From Treponema sp. (GTDB lineage: Bacteria > Spirochaetota > Spirochaetia > Treponematales > Breznakiellaceae), in contig JAIROG010000036.1 in the NCBI GenBank assembly GCA_031257675.1, positions 1-46,071 of the forward strand: a stretch of 46,071 nt of DNA, in the 5' to 3' direction. Below are positions 35,856 to 44,786 of this stretch, piece after piece; position 1 is the first letter of the stretch, and every line of letters begins with the position of its first letter. Both the position numbers and the translations under genes were made by a program. Below the pieces are notes generated by a model. The model did no database searches. It worked only from the letters and a program-made list of their open reading frames with translations, and had not been told where the DNA came from.

Positions 35856-36207
35856 AACGGAAACTGAATCAGAATTTTTATAAAAATGCATGTGTTTTAT
35901 AGCTTGTTCAACTGTTTCCAAGCAAATCAATTATAGAAAACTTCTAAAAACTGAAGTTCTTAGAGGTTTTCTACTCCTTGTAGAAAATTGCATTTTCATT
36001 TTTTTCTATATAGCGGATAATTAGTAATTTTTTCCGAGAAACTTTTTGGAAGCCCGTCCGGGGTTTCTAGAGGTTCCCTATATAATCAGGAATGGAGAAA
36101 TGGATATCCGCGCATTCTAGCGGGACTCCGTACGCCTGAAGCGGCGGTTCGTGTTTGTCGCACGGAAACCCACAGCCCCTATTTCTTAGAACCGTTCTAC
36201 AAACCGT
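35856..36207. other. Gene-free stretch between convergent xseA and the IorA-like gene, with overlapping hairpins
   Basis: AT-rich, no reading frame supported. Two hairpins share bases: AGAAAACTTCTAA (35935-35947) with TTAGAGGTTTTCT (35960-35972), one mismatch, and TTTTCTAC (35967-35974) with GTAGAAAA (35980-35987), perfect. They cannot form at once. One may serve as the end of the xseA transcript; a clear T run does not follow directly. Confidence 0.5.
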
Positions 36208-37884
36208 TCACCGGGCCGCCTTTGACTGTTTAGCCCACTTCCGCAACGCCTCAATGCAGGGTCTCTTGAAAATTACGACCGAAAGACCCGGACGCTCAAT
36301 CTCCGCGCGCAGTCTCGCGGCGTTTTCCTCCACAAGGAGCTTCTTCGCTTCAAGTTCAAGCAGACGATCGGGATCAACGCCGAGTCCCAAGACAAGGGGG
36401 CGCAGTTTGTCTGACGGTACGATGGTTTCCTGACAGCCGGTCATAGCGACAATAGAGTTGTCGAGAATGACCAGCGTCATAGTGGTGTTGGAAGCCGCCG
36501 CGTCAATGAGTCCGGTTATGCCTGAATGGAGGAACGTCGAGTCGCCGATGACCCCGACAACATGCTTGACGCCCGCGTCTGAAGCGCCTTTTGCCATGCC
36601 AACGGATGCGCCCATGCACACGATGGTTTCCGGTACCGAATACGGAGGGTTCGCGCCAAGCGAATAGCACCCGATGTCAGATGTAACGGCGACCGATTCA
36701 AGTCCCGCGACCGCCTTCTTGATGGTCTCGTAGCTGTCCGCATGGGGACACCCCCGGCAGAGTTGGGGCGGACGGCCGGGCATTTTTGGAACAGTTACGC
36801 CGGTCGCGCCGGAAAGTATGTTGGCGCGGGGAGGAAGCCCCAAAGCAAGCCGCACATTGTCGGGATCGAGTTCGCCGCAACGCGGCGCCGGCGCTTTTCC
36901 ACCGCCTTCGTTGTCAAAGCCCGCGAGCTTTCCGGCAATGGCGGGCTTTTGCGGCAACAACCCCCGCAACCGTTCCTCAATGAACGGTTGTCCTTCCTCA
37001 ATAACCAACACCTTTTTGGCTTTTTCGCACAGCTTTTGGATAAGATCAACCGGCAACGGGTACGCGCTGATGTGGAGACGGGCGGGCGTTTGTCCGCCTC
37101 GCGCCTTCACAAAATCTTCAAGATTCTCGTTGTAATAGTTTCCGCCCAGTCCGGCCGTGATCACCGCAAAGGACATGTCCCGGCCTTCAATTTCCAATGT
37201 ATTGCGCTGAACCGACCACGCCGAAATGCCGCTCTGTTTTTCGATAAGCGCGGCGTAATTTTTCCGCGCATGAGCCGGAAGCAACATCCATTCACCCTTG
37301 TCTTCAGACTTGGAAACGGGGTTTTGCGGCCTCCCTTCCCCCACCGCGACTTCGGCGCGCGCATGGGAAAGCCGCGTCGCAAGCCGGAGCAACACCGGAA
37401 CATGGAATCGCTCGGAAATGTCGAAAGCTTCCCGTGTAAAGGCGTAGGCTTCCTGCTGGTTTTTTGGCTCAAGACAGGGAACCATGGCAAAGGAAGCGTA
37501 AAAACGGGAATCTTGTTCATTCTGAGAGCTATGCATACCCGGATCATCGGCAACCGCTATGACAAGCCCGCCCTTTATGCCGAGAAGCGCCCCGTTGACG
37601 AATGGATCCGCCGCCACATTCAGCCCCACGTGTTTCATGGTGATGAGGCATCGTCTGCCTGCAAATGACACGCCAAGCCCCGCCTCAACCGCAGTCTTCT
37701 CATTGGCGCACCACGAGGCTCGATGCCCCGCTACGCCTTTCGCCGCGTTCTTCTCACATTCGGCAATCAAGAATTCCAGTATTTCGGTTGACGGCGTTCC
37801 CGGATACCCGTACGCCGCGCTTATTCCCGCGTGAATCGCCCCAAGCGCGGCAGCCTCATCGCCTAAAAGAGCTTGTTTCTCCAT
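36208..37884 (-). CDS. Indolepyruvate ferredoxin oxidoreductase alpha-type protein, no ferredoxin domain
   Basis: Thiamine-diphosphate enzyme related to IorA, which oxidises aryl pyruvates to acyl-CoA with ferredoxin. The 558-residue protein starts MEKQALLGDEAAALGAIHAG (ATG at 37884 with GAGG upstream), then YGYPGTPSTEILEF (the pyrimidine-binding domain). GCPHADSYETIKK (about 378-390), TSDIGCYSLGANPPYSV, MGASVGMAKGASDAG and VIGDSTFLHSGITGLIDAA with ILDNSIVAMTG form the diphosphate-binding domain. The family usually ends in a two-cluster ferredoxin domain; here it stops at KRPCIEALRKWAKQSKAAR without the cysteine motifs, and no iorB lies next to it. A 47-residue upstream extension of the frame is open but unlikely to be translated. 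It follows the symporter gene by 76 bases. Confidence 0.85.
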   Translation of the reverse strand: MEKQALLGDEAAALGAIHAGISAAYGYPGTPSTEILEFLIAECEKNAAKGVAGHRASWCANEKTAVEAGLGVSFAGRRCLITMKHVGLNVAADPFVNGALLGIKGGLVIAVADDPGMHSSQNEQDSRFYASFAMVPCLEPKNQQEAYAFTREAFDISERFHVPVLLRLATRLSHARAEVAVGEGRPQNPVSKSEDKGEWMLLPAHARKNYAALIEKQSGISAWSVQRNTLEIEGRDMSFAVITAGLGGNYYNENLEDFVKARGGQTPARLHISAYPLPVDLIQKLCEKAKKVLVIEEGQPFIEERLRGLLPQKPAIAGKLAGFDNEGGGKAPAPRCGELDPDNVRLALGLPPRANILSGATGVTVPKMPGRPPQLCRGCPHADSYETIKKAVAGLESVAVTSDIGCYSLGANPPYSVPETIVCMGASVGMAKGASDAGVKHVVGVIGDSTFLHSGITGLIDAAASNTTMTLVILDNSIVAMTGCQETIVPSDKLRPLVLGLGVDPDRLLELEAKKLLVEENAARLRAEIERPGLSVVIFKRPCIEALRKWAKQSKAAR

Positions 37885-37960
37885 ATTTATGTATATTCCC
37901 TCAAATTTTACTCCTCTATTAAAGAGACAAGTATACAAGCCGGCGCTTGCTTGTGAAAAA

Positions 37961-39427
37961 TCATATCCCCTCGAAGGTTTTTTCAAGTATTTCCGTATCC
38001 GGCGCTTTGGTGAAGAAGGATACAACCGGTACTACGACAAACGGCGTGATAATCGCTATGGACGCCGCCAAAGGCGACTGCGCGGAGCCTAACGCAAAGA
38101 AAAGCGCGATATCCACTGCGGCGCCGGTAAAAAGACCGGCGTACGCGCCGGTTTTCGTCACTCGTTTCCAATACAAGCCGAGTATGTACGGCGCGGCGAA
38201 CGCGCCCGATATGGCGCCCCAACTCAATGACATGAGGGTGACGATGAAGCCGATTTGGAAGCGGGATATGAAATACGAAATAATGACAAAAACTGCGGAA
38301 AGAAGGCGCATCATAACGACCGAGCGGTCTTTGCCTGTTTTTGGATTGAGATGAACCGGCGCCAAGTCAATGACGACTGAGGAAGACGAAACCAGCACGA
38401 GGCTTGACAGGGTTGACATGGATGCGGACAGAACCAAAAGCAGGATCAGCGACAGCAACAATTCCGGCAAATTTCCGGCGAGCAACGTCGGCACAATCGA
38501 ATCGTAGAGGATCGCGCCGGTTTGGGGGTTGCGCGGCGCCGTGTCCAGCGTGAAAAACACATGGGCGTATGCGCCGGTCAGATACGCGGCGACGCCTATC
38601 ATCAGGGCAAAAATAGTGGTCACAATCGCAGCTTTGGGAATGACCCGCTCGTTCTTGATGGCGTAAAATTTTTGGGTCATCTGCGGCAACCCCCATGTAC
38701 CGAAACTCGTCATAAACACCAGCGACGCGACTGTGAGGAGGCTGGGCTGGAGCGCGGGCGGCACATGGACTTGATAATTCTCCGCAACTTTCCCAATCAT
38801 CACGGACAACCCGCCGCCCTGCCCCGTAAGCGTTATTATCATTGCGGCCGCGCCGAAAAACATGATTATGCCTTGAATAAAATCCGTAACCGCTATGGCA
38901 AAGTAGCCGCCTAAAATGAGGTACACGCCGGTGAACCCTATCATAATGAGCAAGGCGAGATCATAGGGGATGCTGAAGACCGCTTCAAAAAGATGCCCCA
39001 GCCCCTTAAACACCGACGCCGAATATGGCAACAGAAAAAAGAATATGATGGAGGCGGCGACCGCCTTGAGATGTTTCGCGCCGTAACGCGCCTGCAAATA
39101 TTCGGGCATGGTGATTGCCCCAAGGTTCTGGGTTTGCCGCCGCGTACGTCGCGCAAGCACAATCCACGCCAGTCCCGCTCCAATAATCGCGTTGCCAAAG
39201 GCTATCCACAGCGCGTTCAGTCCAAACTGCCACCCTTGCGCCCCCGCAAATCCAATAAAAATAACCGCTGAAAAGTACGAAGTGCCATAGGCCACTGCGG
39301 AAATCCACGGACCAAGCGTCCTGCCGCCCAAAAAGAAGTCCCCGATAGTCTTGATTCTTCGCATCCCCCAGATGCCGACGACGAGCATACCAGTAAAAAA
39401 CATTGAAAGAAAAACAACGCCTAACAT
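37961..39427 (-). CDS. Sodium:solute symporter (SSS family)
   Basis: A membrane transporter of about 488 residues with some thirteen hydrophobic segments. The family fingerprints are FFLGGRTLGPWISAVAYGTSYFSAVIFIGFAG (in parts, about 31-62 from the ATG at 39427), ARRTRRQTQNLGAITMPEYLQARYG (in parts), GGYFAIAVTDFIQGIIMFFG and a SxSxxSSL-like stretch (SMSTLSSLVLVSSSSVV) that in the family is near the second sodium site. It imports an organic solute with sodium. The frame also opens at a TTG at 39487, without a ribosome binding site, and I prefer the ATG. It is followed by the IorA-like gene, so the solute may be an amino acid or a 2-oxoacid. Confidence 0.88.
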   Translation of the reverse strand: MLGVVFLSMFFTGMLVVGIWGMRRIKTIGDFFLGGRTLGPWISAVAYGTSYFSAVIFIGFAGAQGWQFGLNALWIAFGNAIIGAGLAWIVLARRTRRQTQNLGAITMPEYLQARYGAKHLKAVAASIIFFFLLPYSASVFKGLGHLFEAVFSIPYDLALLIMIGFTGVYLILGGYFAIAVTDFIQGIIMFFGAAAMIITLTGQGGGLSVMIGKVAENYQVHVPPALQPSLLTVASLVFMTSFGTWGLPQMTQKFYAIKNERVIPKAAIVTTIFALMIGVAAYLTGAYAHVFFTLDTAPRNPQTGAILYDSIVPTLLAGNLPELLLSLILLLVLSASMSTLSSLVLVSSSSVVIDLAPVHLNPKTGKDRSVVMMRLLSAVFVIISYFISRFQIGFIVTLMSLSWGAISGAFAAPYILGLYWKRVTKTGAYAGLFTGAAVDIALFFALGSAQSPLAASIAIITPFVVVPVVSFFTKAPDTEILEKTFEGI

Positions 39428-39496
39428 AATAAAAACAGTATACTCCGCCACGATCTGCGCGACAAGGGGGGAAGAAGGGAAAGTCAAACGCCGGCG

Positions 39497-39542
39497 ATTG
39501 ACTGACGCCAGCCGCCGGCGCTAGAGGCGCTTTTCAGTCAAT
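39497..39542. other. Inverted repeat overlapping the era stop codon
   Basis: ATTGACTGA (39497-39505) and TCAGTCAAT (39534-39542) form 9-base perfect arms with a GC-rich interior. The right arm includes the last codons of era, so the left arm looks like a duplicated gene end. It may slow or end transcription between era and the symporter. Confidence 0.4.
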
Positions 39543-40430
39543 GATTCTGCTCAGTACGCCGTCATTATGCCGCCAATCCGGGGAGGCTTTGACCCGCAGA
39601 TCGAGGTCTATCTTCCAATCGAAGATGCGTTTCATCTCTTTGAGCGCGGCAAGCCGTATTGAGCGTATCATTTCGCCGCCCTTTCCCACAATCATGCCTT
39701 TTTGAGATTCGCGCTCTGCGATGATGAACGCCCGCACCCACAGCTTCGCGCCGTTTTCTTTGAGTTCCATATCCGCGATATCAACATAAATGGCATGAGG
39801 CAACTCGTCCCACAGCCGGTTCATGGCTTTTTCGCGGATAATCTCGGCGATGCGGAACTTTACGTCTTGATCCGTATAGTATTCTTCAGGATAAAGCGCA
39901 TCGCCTTCGGGAGACATGGCAAAAAGCGCGGTCAGGAGCGGCTCAAGCCCCTCGTTTTTTAGCGCGGATATTTTGAAACGACGGTCTTCGCTTAAATCTG
40001 GAAAAAATCTTTTAAGAAACTCCTCAATTTTCGCAACATCCGCGTCCGGGGAATCTATCTTGTTTATTGCGACCACAAGGTTTTTGGCTGCGCCGGCAAG
40101 ATCGCGGGCTATTTTCTCCTCTTCTTCCGCCGGAGCGCGGACGGCATCAAGCGTGTAGAGTACGATCTCCGACTCGGCGACGCTCCTGTCCGACACGTCC
40201 CGCAGTTTCCTGTTGAATTTCTTGTCTGATATGTGCCGTCCAGGTGTGTCGACAAACACAAGCTGCCCCTGTTCGCGGTTCACAATGCCCCGGATGGCGT
40301 TTCTGGTGGTTTGCGGCGCCGCGCTCACGATGGCGACCTTTGCCCCACAGAGGCGGTTCACCAACGTTGATTTTCCAACAGAAGGACGTCCGACCACAGC
40401 GACAAAGGCCGCTTTTCGCGCTTGTTCCAT
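39534..40430 (-). CDS. era: GTPase Era
   Basis: Essential GTPase that binds the 3' end of 16S rRNA during small-subunit assembly. The 298-residue protein has G1 VVGRPSVGKSTLVNRL (12-27), the G2 region APQTTRNAIRG (38-48), G3 VDTPGRH (60-66), G4 NKID (about 118-121) and a G5-like SALKNEG. The C-terminal KH domain has LWVRAFIIAERESQKGMIVGKGGEMIRSI (in parts, about 235-263) with the GKGG loop. Length and layout are standard. Its start overlaps the stop of the GT4 gene by one base (TAATG), so they are translated together. Confidence 0.95.
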   Translation of the reverse strand: MEQARKAAFVAVVGRPSVGKSTLVNRLCGAKVAIVSAAPQTTRNAIRGIVNREQGQLVFVDTPGRHISDKKFNRKLRDVSDRSVAESEIVLYTLDAVRAPAEEEEKIARDLAGAAKNLVVAINKIDSPDADVAKIEEFLKRFFPDLSEDRRFKISALKNEGLEPLLTALFAMSPEGDALYPEEYYTDQDVKFRIAEIIREKAMNRLWDELPHAIYVDIADMELKENGAKLWVRAFIIAERESQKGMIVGKGGEMIRSIRLAALKEMKRIFDWKIDLDLRVKASPDWRHNDGVLSRIID

Positions 40431-41581
40431 TATTTTTTACGGTATTCCTCATAAACAGCGAGCATGGAGGCGATAAAACGTTCCACAGAATAGCTTTTGG
40501 AAATTGACTCGGAACGCATCCCCATGTTCCGCTTCATTTCGGGATTTTCCAGTATGGCGACGGCTTTTTCCCAGAGCGCGGCATCATCCTCAACGGCATA
40601 CCCGTTTTCCCCGTTGATAACCATGCCAGCGATGCTAATGTCCGCCGCAGCCACAATGGGACAGGCGCTCGCCATGGCCTCTATGAACGTGATGGGATGC
40701 ACCTCACTGTGCGATGCGCTCATAAAGAGATCGGATGCGGCATAGGCGGTTTTTATTTCGCCGGGCCACTGGAGATAGCCGGTAAAAATGACCGCGCCGC
40801 TTATGCCGAGACGATAGGCATAGGACTGCAATTCATGGCGATCCGGTCCGTCTCCCACGAGCAACAACTTGGCTTTGGGACGTTTTTCGAGGATGTGTTT
40901 GAAGTTGCCGATGAGCGTTTCCACATTCTTTTCAATGCCGAGTCTTCCGACAAAGATAATGACTTCATCATCCTCCGCTATAGTAAATGAGGTTCTAAAC
41001 GCCTTTGTTTTTGCGGCGATATCTTCGGAACGCTCGTAAAAAAGGGAAAGATCAATGCCGTTGGGAATAACTTTAATAACCTTGTCATATCCAATGTAAT
41101 CAAGAAATCCTTTAATCTTTTGAGACGGCGCGATAATACACTTCTGACTTCTTAAAACCCGTCTGAAAAACGGTTTTACATGGACAAACATCTTTAAGAC
41201 AAAAGGAAGGTAATATTGATAATCTTTATAATACGTGTGCATCGTATGTACATAGGGGATATTCAGCTTTTTACAAATCCTGCGGGCCGCCAAATAGAGG
41301 CTGAATTCCGTATGCGAATGAATAATGTCAAGTTTTAGGGATCGGGCGATAAAGACAAGCTCTTTTTCAAGAAAAAACCCCACACGATGCTGCGGTTCGT
41401 TGAGGAATTGGAAGGAAGCCACCCTGAAAACGCCTTCTTCATCCGTCGCTTTGGGATGTTGCACCGTGAAGATGTACACACGATGCCCCGCTTTTTCCAT
41501 TTCGGTCTTGAGCGTACGGACAACCGTAACGACGCCGTTTACCTGTGGCACATAGGTATCTGTAAAAATGCCTATATTCAT
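40430..41581 (-). CDS. Family 4 glycosyltransferase
   Basis: A 383-residue retaining glycosyltransferase. The acceptor domain starts MNIGIFTDTYVPQVNGVVTV (1-20), a pattern typical of lipid glycosyltransferases such as diacylglycerol glucosyltransferases and PimB-like enzymes. HSHTEFSLYLAARRICK and MHTYYKDYQYYLP follow. In the donor domain, VIPNGIDLSLFY (about 166-177), FVGRLGIEKNVETLI (about 205-219) and SEVHPITFIEAMASACPIVA (about 289-308, the EX7E region) are clear. It probably makes a membrane glycolipid. There is no homopolymer tract, and it is coupled to era, so it seems a stable core gene. GGAG lies about seven bases before the ATG. Confidence 0.88.
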   Translation of the reverse strand: MNIGIFTDTYVPQVNGVVTVVRTLKTEMEKAGHRVYIFTVQHPKATDEEGVFRVASFQFLNEPQHRVGFFLEKELVFIARSLKLDIIHSHTEFSLYLAARRICKKLNIPYVHTMHTYYKDYQYYLPFVLKMFVHVKPFFRRVLRSQKCIIAPSQKIKGFLDYIGYDKVIKVIPNGIDLSLFYERSEDIAAKTKAFRTSFTIAEDDEVIIFVGRLGIEKNVETLIGNFKHILEKRPKAKLLLVGDGPDRHELQSYAYRLGISGAVIFTGYLQWPGEIKTAYAASDLFMSASHSEVHPITFIEAMASACPIVAAADISIAGMVINGENGYAVEDDAALWEKAVAILENPEMKRNMGMRSESISKSYSVERFIASMLAVYEEYRKK

Positions 41582-41859
41582 ACAAAAACTCCATTTTACT
41601 TATATAAAGAATTCTTTTCTAAAAAATAATCCTTTTCTGAAAAAAAAGCAAGTGGAATCGGACGATTCCGCTGGTTTTGCTGGAACAGAAATTCGTCCGC
41701 AGCGGCTGGCGCGGACTTGTTTATAGCAAATAGGCTCTTAATTGAGCGTCTTTCTTGCGCAATAGGCGAATACTATTGACAATAAGAGCGTCCACAAAAC
41801 GCCTCCTAATCAAAAATAGCGCCATGATAAATTTGTTAAGAAATGTTTTTATGACATTC
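41582..41859. other. No gene recognised
   Basis: AT-rich upstream region of the GT4/era operon; I see no supported frame or RNA. It presumably holds the promoter of that operon. Confidence 0.4.
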
Positions 41860-41975
41860 TATTTTCTCCAAAAAAGGCATGGAAGACGACTGGATCGCCG
41901 CTTTTATGATGAGTTCAATCTTAACCCGCAGTCGCTTTTTTACAACGCCGCGCCGGGTGTCGCCATACTACAATA
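41860..41975 (+). pseudogene. Inverted middle segment of the YraQ-type permease gene
   Basis: Reading on the plus strand gives FSKKGMEDDWIAAFMMSSIL, then after a frameshift NPQSLFYNAAPGVAIL. This is the middle of a YraQ/DUF318-type permease and is exactly what is missing from the minus-strand pieces at 43198-43541 and 41968-42290. It has been flipped and moved to the 3' end of the same gene. Confidence 0.6.
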
Positions 41976-42290
41976 AATCCATCGCCAAACCGCTTGTAAA
42001 CGCGAATAGCGAGACAAACAGGATATAAAACGAAAAATGTTTCATGCCTGACACGATCTTTAAGGCGCCCGGATTGGCAATCTTGGCGGCTGGTCCGGCA
42101 ATTATAAACGATGCGGCGCCGTCCATGCTCATGCCGCTTCGCAACCGTGTTTGCAAAAACGGGGCGGTTCCGCCGCCGCATACAGACAGAGGATGCCGAC
42201 GGTCGTAGCCATTAACACGCCAAAGCCTTTGTTGCCGCCAAAAAGTTTCGCAAACGCCTCCTGCGGCGCCCGCGTTCAATCTTGAAGCGC
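41968..42290 (-). pseudogene. YraQ/DUF318-type permease, C-terminal piece
   Basis: Pieces in two frames read APQEAFAKLFGGNKGFGVLM and GILCLY, then VCGGGTAPFLQTRLRSGMSM...FIIAGPAAKIANPGAL...FYILFVSLFAFTSGLAMDLL, ending at 41968. This is the last third of a membrane permease whose N-terminal part lies at 43198-43541 beyond the IS30 remnant. At least one frameshift (near 42175) is present. Confidence 0.6.
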
Positions 42291-42307
42291 AACACCCACG
42301 GCGTCTG

Positions 42308-42344
42308 TAGGGACCGATAGGGCGAGCCGACCTATCGGTCCCTA
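42308..42344. repeat. Perfect inverted repeat at the edge of the IS30-type remnant
   Basis: Fourteen-base arms TAGGGACCGATAGG (42308-42321) and CCTATCGGTCCCTA (42331-42344), 9-base loop. It lies between the permease piece and the transposase start and may mark the element end or be a terminator. Confidence 0.55.
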
Positions 42345-42385
42345 TAAAAAAACGGCAATACCCTTTATGAAGGAGTAATGCCGTT

Positions 42386-43139
42386 ATGGTTAAGTATAAC
42401 ACAGACAAGGGGAAACGCTATAGTCATTTCTCAAGAGAGGAACGGGAGGAAACCGCCGTCGGTCTGGAGCGGGGCGAATCCATACGGGCTGTTCCAAAAA
42501 ACTGTGCGGAAGACCCTCCTCGGTCAACGGGGAAATCAGGCGGAACAGCCCGATTTTAAGATTGGTCAAATATCGTGGGAATAGATCCCGTCAGCGGGCG
42601 GTCGCGCGTCGCCAACGCGGCCATGCCAGAAAACGGCTGGCAAATCCTGATGCCGAACCGCATTGATATAACAGAGCGGCCGTCAGACATTGAAGGGCGG
42701 GAGGAGTCCGGCCGTTGGGAAGCCGATACGGCGGTCTCCCGCCAAAGCGGGGTTTGCGCGGCGGTTTTGGCGGAACGGAAAAGCCGGTATTACTTAGGTT
42801 TCCGAATAAAAGCGCCCGCCTCCAGCTCCCGCCCCGCCCGCGCAGGACTCTTACGTATGACAACGGACTTGAAAACGCCTTGCATGATCTTGTGAATAAG
42901 GAGTCGGGGACGAAGTCGTATTTTTGCAAACCCTATCACAGTTGGGAAAAGGGGAGTATAAAAAACCGGAACGGGATATTACGGAGATGCTATCCGAAAA
43001 AGCGCGACTTTGCCTTGACGAGCCAAAAAGAAATAAATAGAATTGTGAGTAAAATTAATTCAACGCTGGTGAAGTGTTTGAGTTACAAACCCCCGCTGAG
43101 GTTTTTGCCAAATGCGGGGGTGTTGCGCTTGCCGCTTGA
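42386..43139 (+). mobile_element. IS30-family transposase remnant
   Basis: Pieces in three frames match an IS30 transposase in order. ATG at 42386 opens MVKYNTDKGKRYSHFSREER and ETAVGLERGESIRAV (N-terminal helix-turn-helix region). After a frameshift KKLCGRPSSVNGEIRRNSP follows. A second frame gives MPNRIDITERPSDIEGREES and GRWEADTAVSRQSG (first catalytic Asp). A third gives RRTLTYDNGLENALHDLVNK (second Asp), CKPYHSWEKGSIKNRNGILR and, after one more shift, TPAEVFAKCGGVALAA ending in TGA at 43137-43139. The catalytic glutamate, expected in the stretch WEKGS.KN.NG, is lysine here. Frameshifts, an internal deletion and this change mean it is dead. It splits the permease gene between its ATGLYFF and APQEAF segments. 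Confidence 0.75.
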
Positions 43140-43197
43140 ATCCGGCGCGCATACCATTGGAATAACGCCAAAGGAGCATGGCCGATTAAAAAAATAA

Positions 43198-43541
43198 AGT
43201 CCGGTCGCCTTGATGTTCCTGCCGAAATTCTTAAGGAAACGCAGGAAAATATTTGTATCCGTGTCATGATTTGCCCCTTCCTTGAAACCGGAAAAGCCGT
43301 AATACACAAGGGAGAAGCGGGTCCGATAAGCGATGCGGGGATTGCCCCACCCGCCCCAGCTTCTTCTCCTGCGCGGCGACAAACAGTCCGTGTATTTTCT
43401 CCTTTCCGAAAACAGAAACGAGCGAACCCGACAACATGCCCGCCGCCCGGTATCCGGCGATCTGCCGGAATGAATATCAAAGTAACGCCCGAAATAGACG
43501 GCTTCCCTGCGAATAAATTCGCTTGTGATTATTTCAGCCAT
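43198..43541 (-). pseudogene. YraQ/DUF318-type permease, N-terminal piece
   Basis: Pieces read MAEIITSEFI, YFDIHSG, AAGMLSGSLVSVFGKEKIHG and LFVAAQEKKLGRVG, IPASLIGPASPLCI, and then FSGFKEGANHDTDTNIFLRF and LKNFGRNIKATGLYFF. The section between PLC and FSGFKEG is missing and lies inverted at 41860-41975. After YFF the gene is broken by the IS30 remnant. YraQ-like permeases have been linked to metal(loid) or thiol-related export, but the substrate here is unknown. Confidence 0.6.
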
Positions 43542-44355
43542 TCAATCGCGCCAACTTATACGCCTTGTTGTCAAGACCGATCTCCGATCCGCGGTCGATG
43601 GCTCGCTGTCCGTTTCGGGACTCCATGCGCTGGACAAGGATTCCTCCGTCCAACGCGGCGTACGCCATGTCAACGCAGGCTTGGTCAAGCGCCGCATGGT
43701 CAAGAGACGAGAGGATGCCGATGTCGCGCAATCCGGCCCGGCGGGGTTGCCGTTGCGGTCACAGTCAACGGATAGGCGGTTCATTACGTTGATGTAAAGG
43801 ATGTTGCCGTTCAAACTGTCAACGAAAGGTTTTCCCGCAACCGCGCCCCGCACCGGGAGGCTTATTGAGCCGTCTTTGTCCAGAATATCAACAGCGGCTA
43901 TCGCCGTGTAGCTGTGATCCCGCGCCGCCTGCTTGTGCATCGCCGTACTTGCCCGCATCCCGCCGTACGCAACGTTCGATTCAACGAGGACGCCGTGTAC
44001 GGACTGCGCGAGATCTTTTATCAGAGCGGGTTTAAGCTTATTGCTGTCAGGCGATTCGCCGGTGGTGATTTTTACTGCCACCCTTGCCAGAGGCGACGCT
44101 TGCGTTGTTCGGTTTCTGACCCAAGTCGTTGTAGACCGCCATGAGTCCCGCCGGGCTTATGTCTGTGGTAAATAGACTTTCGCGGGACCGGATTGTCTTG
44201 AATCGACAGGCTTTTCCGGCGCGGCCGCCGGGTTTTGTATGACCGTCTGCGCTTTCACCTTTTTGGCGCAACTGGTAAAGGACACCATAACGGCAAGCAA
44301 AAACCCTGACGGTAACGCCGCCATAGCTATTGAAAAAAAATTGTCTGTTTTTCAT
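43534..44355 (-). pseudogene. DUF362 lipoprotein, frameshifted
   Basis: The ATG at 44355 opens MKNRQFFF; a run of eight T then shifts the frame, after which SIAMAALPSGFLLAVMVSFT and SCAKK form a lipoprotein signal peptide. Further pieces are TTDISPAGLMAVYNDLGQKP, KITTGESPDSNKLKPALIKD, VESNVAYGGMRASTAMHKQA, GNILYINVMNRLSVDCDRNG and, in another frame, GILSSLDHAALDQACVDMAY with a tail ending near 43534. About 80 residues between the KPFVDS and GNILY segments are missing. DUF362 proteins are iron-sulfur-associated and their role is uncertain. Restoring one T would rescue only the signal peptide, so the gene is dead. Confidence 0.65.
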
Positions 44356-44387
44356 GTTAAACTTCTTTTGCTTTAATACACTGATTG

Positions 44388-44416
44388 ATTGAAATGCGCG
44401 GGCGTACTACTCCGCC
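44388..44416. repeat. Partial palindromic repeat
   Basis: Begins GAAATGCGCGGGCGT like the repeats at 4545 and 23232 and ends at the stop codon of the flavodoxin remnant, as the 23232 copy ends at that of the nifK-like gene. Confidence 0.45.
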
Positions 44417-44786
44417 TTAGTTCGCCATTCCCAAATGACGAAGCCAAGATGTCACCTCCCTGTTCAGCGTTGCCACTCTGACATCATCATTAGGATTGGC
44501 GTCAAACGCGCTGACGGAAATCCCCTCGCCGAGGACGACTCGCGGGCAGAGTTTTTTATGTCGTCAAGTCTTCTTCTCCGCGGAGGGCAAGGGGATACAT
44601 GGTCTTGCCGGAAAAGTCGTCGGCTTCGAGAAAGGCGAAGACGCCCATCGGCAAGGTTCCCCATCAGTTTGGATAGCAGAGAAAGACCGTCCCATAGTGA
44701 CGACGTTGCCGGAGAGGGCGGGACGGGCGTTGGCGTTCTGTTCCTGTTTGGCCATCTCGATGCATTCGTTATAAACATCTGGGAAT
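44417..44786 (-). pseudogene. Flavodoxin remnant
   Basis: Pieces in different frames read FPDVYNECIEMAKQEQNANA and RPAL, GVFAFLEADDFSGKTMYPLA, and finally GISVSAFDANPNDDVRVATL then NREVTSWLRHLGMAN, stop at 44417-44419. This is the second half of a long-chain-type flavodoxin of the kind encoded next to MerR regulators. The first half, with the FMN phosphate loop, is missing, and it is joined directly to the MerR fragment. Confidence 0.6.

Noticed and set aside
36742-37668. 308-codon plus-strand open frame
   Set aside because: Shadow of the IorA-like gene with no family match.
37885-38025. N-terminal extension of the IorA-like protein by 47 codons
   Set aside because: It overlaps the symporter stop and lacks homology; the ATG at 37884 has a ribosome binding site.
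42484-42552. Copy of the GGCTGTTCC repeat family
   Set aside because: The arms are present (CGGGCTGTTCC and GGAACAGCCCG), but the DNA between encodes normal IS30 transposase residues, so the likeness is probably chance.
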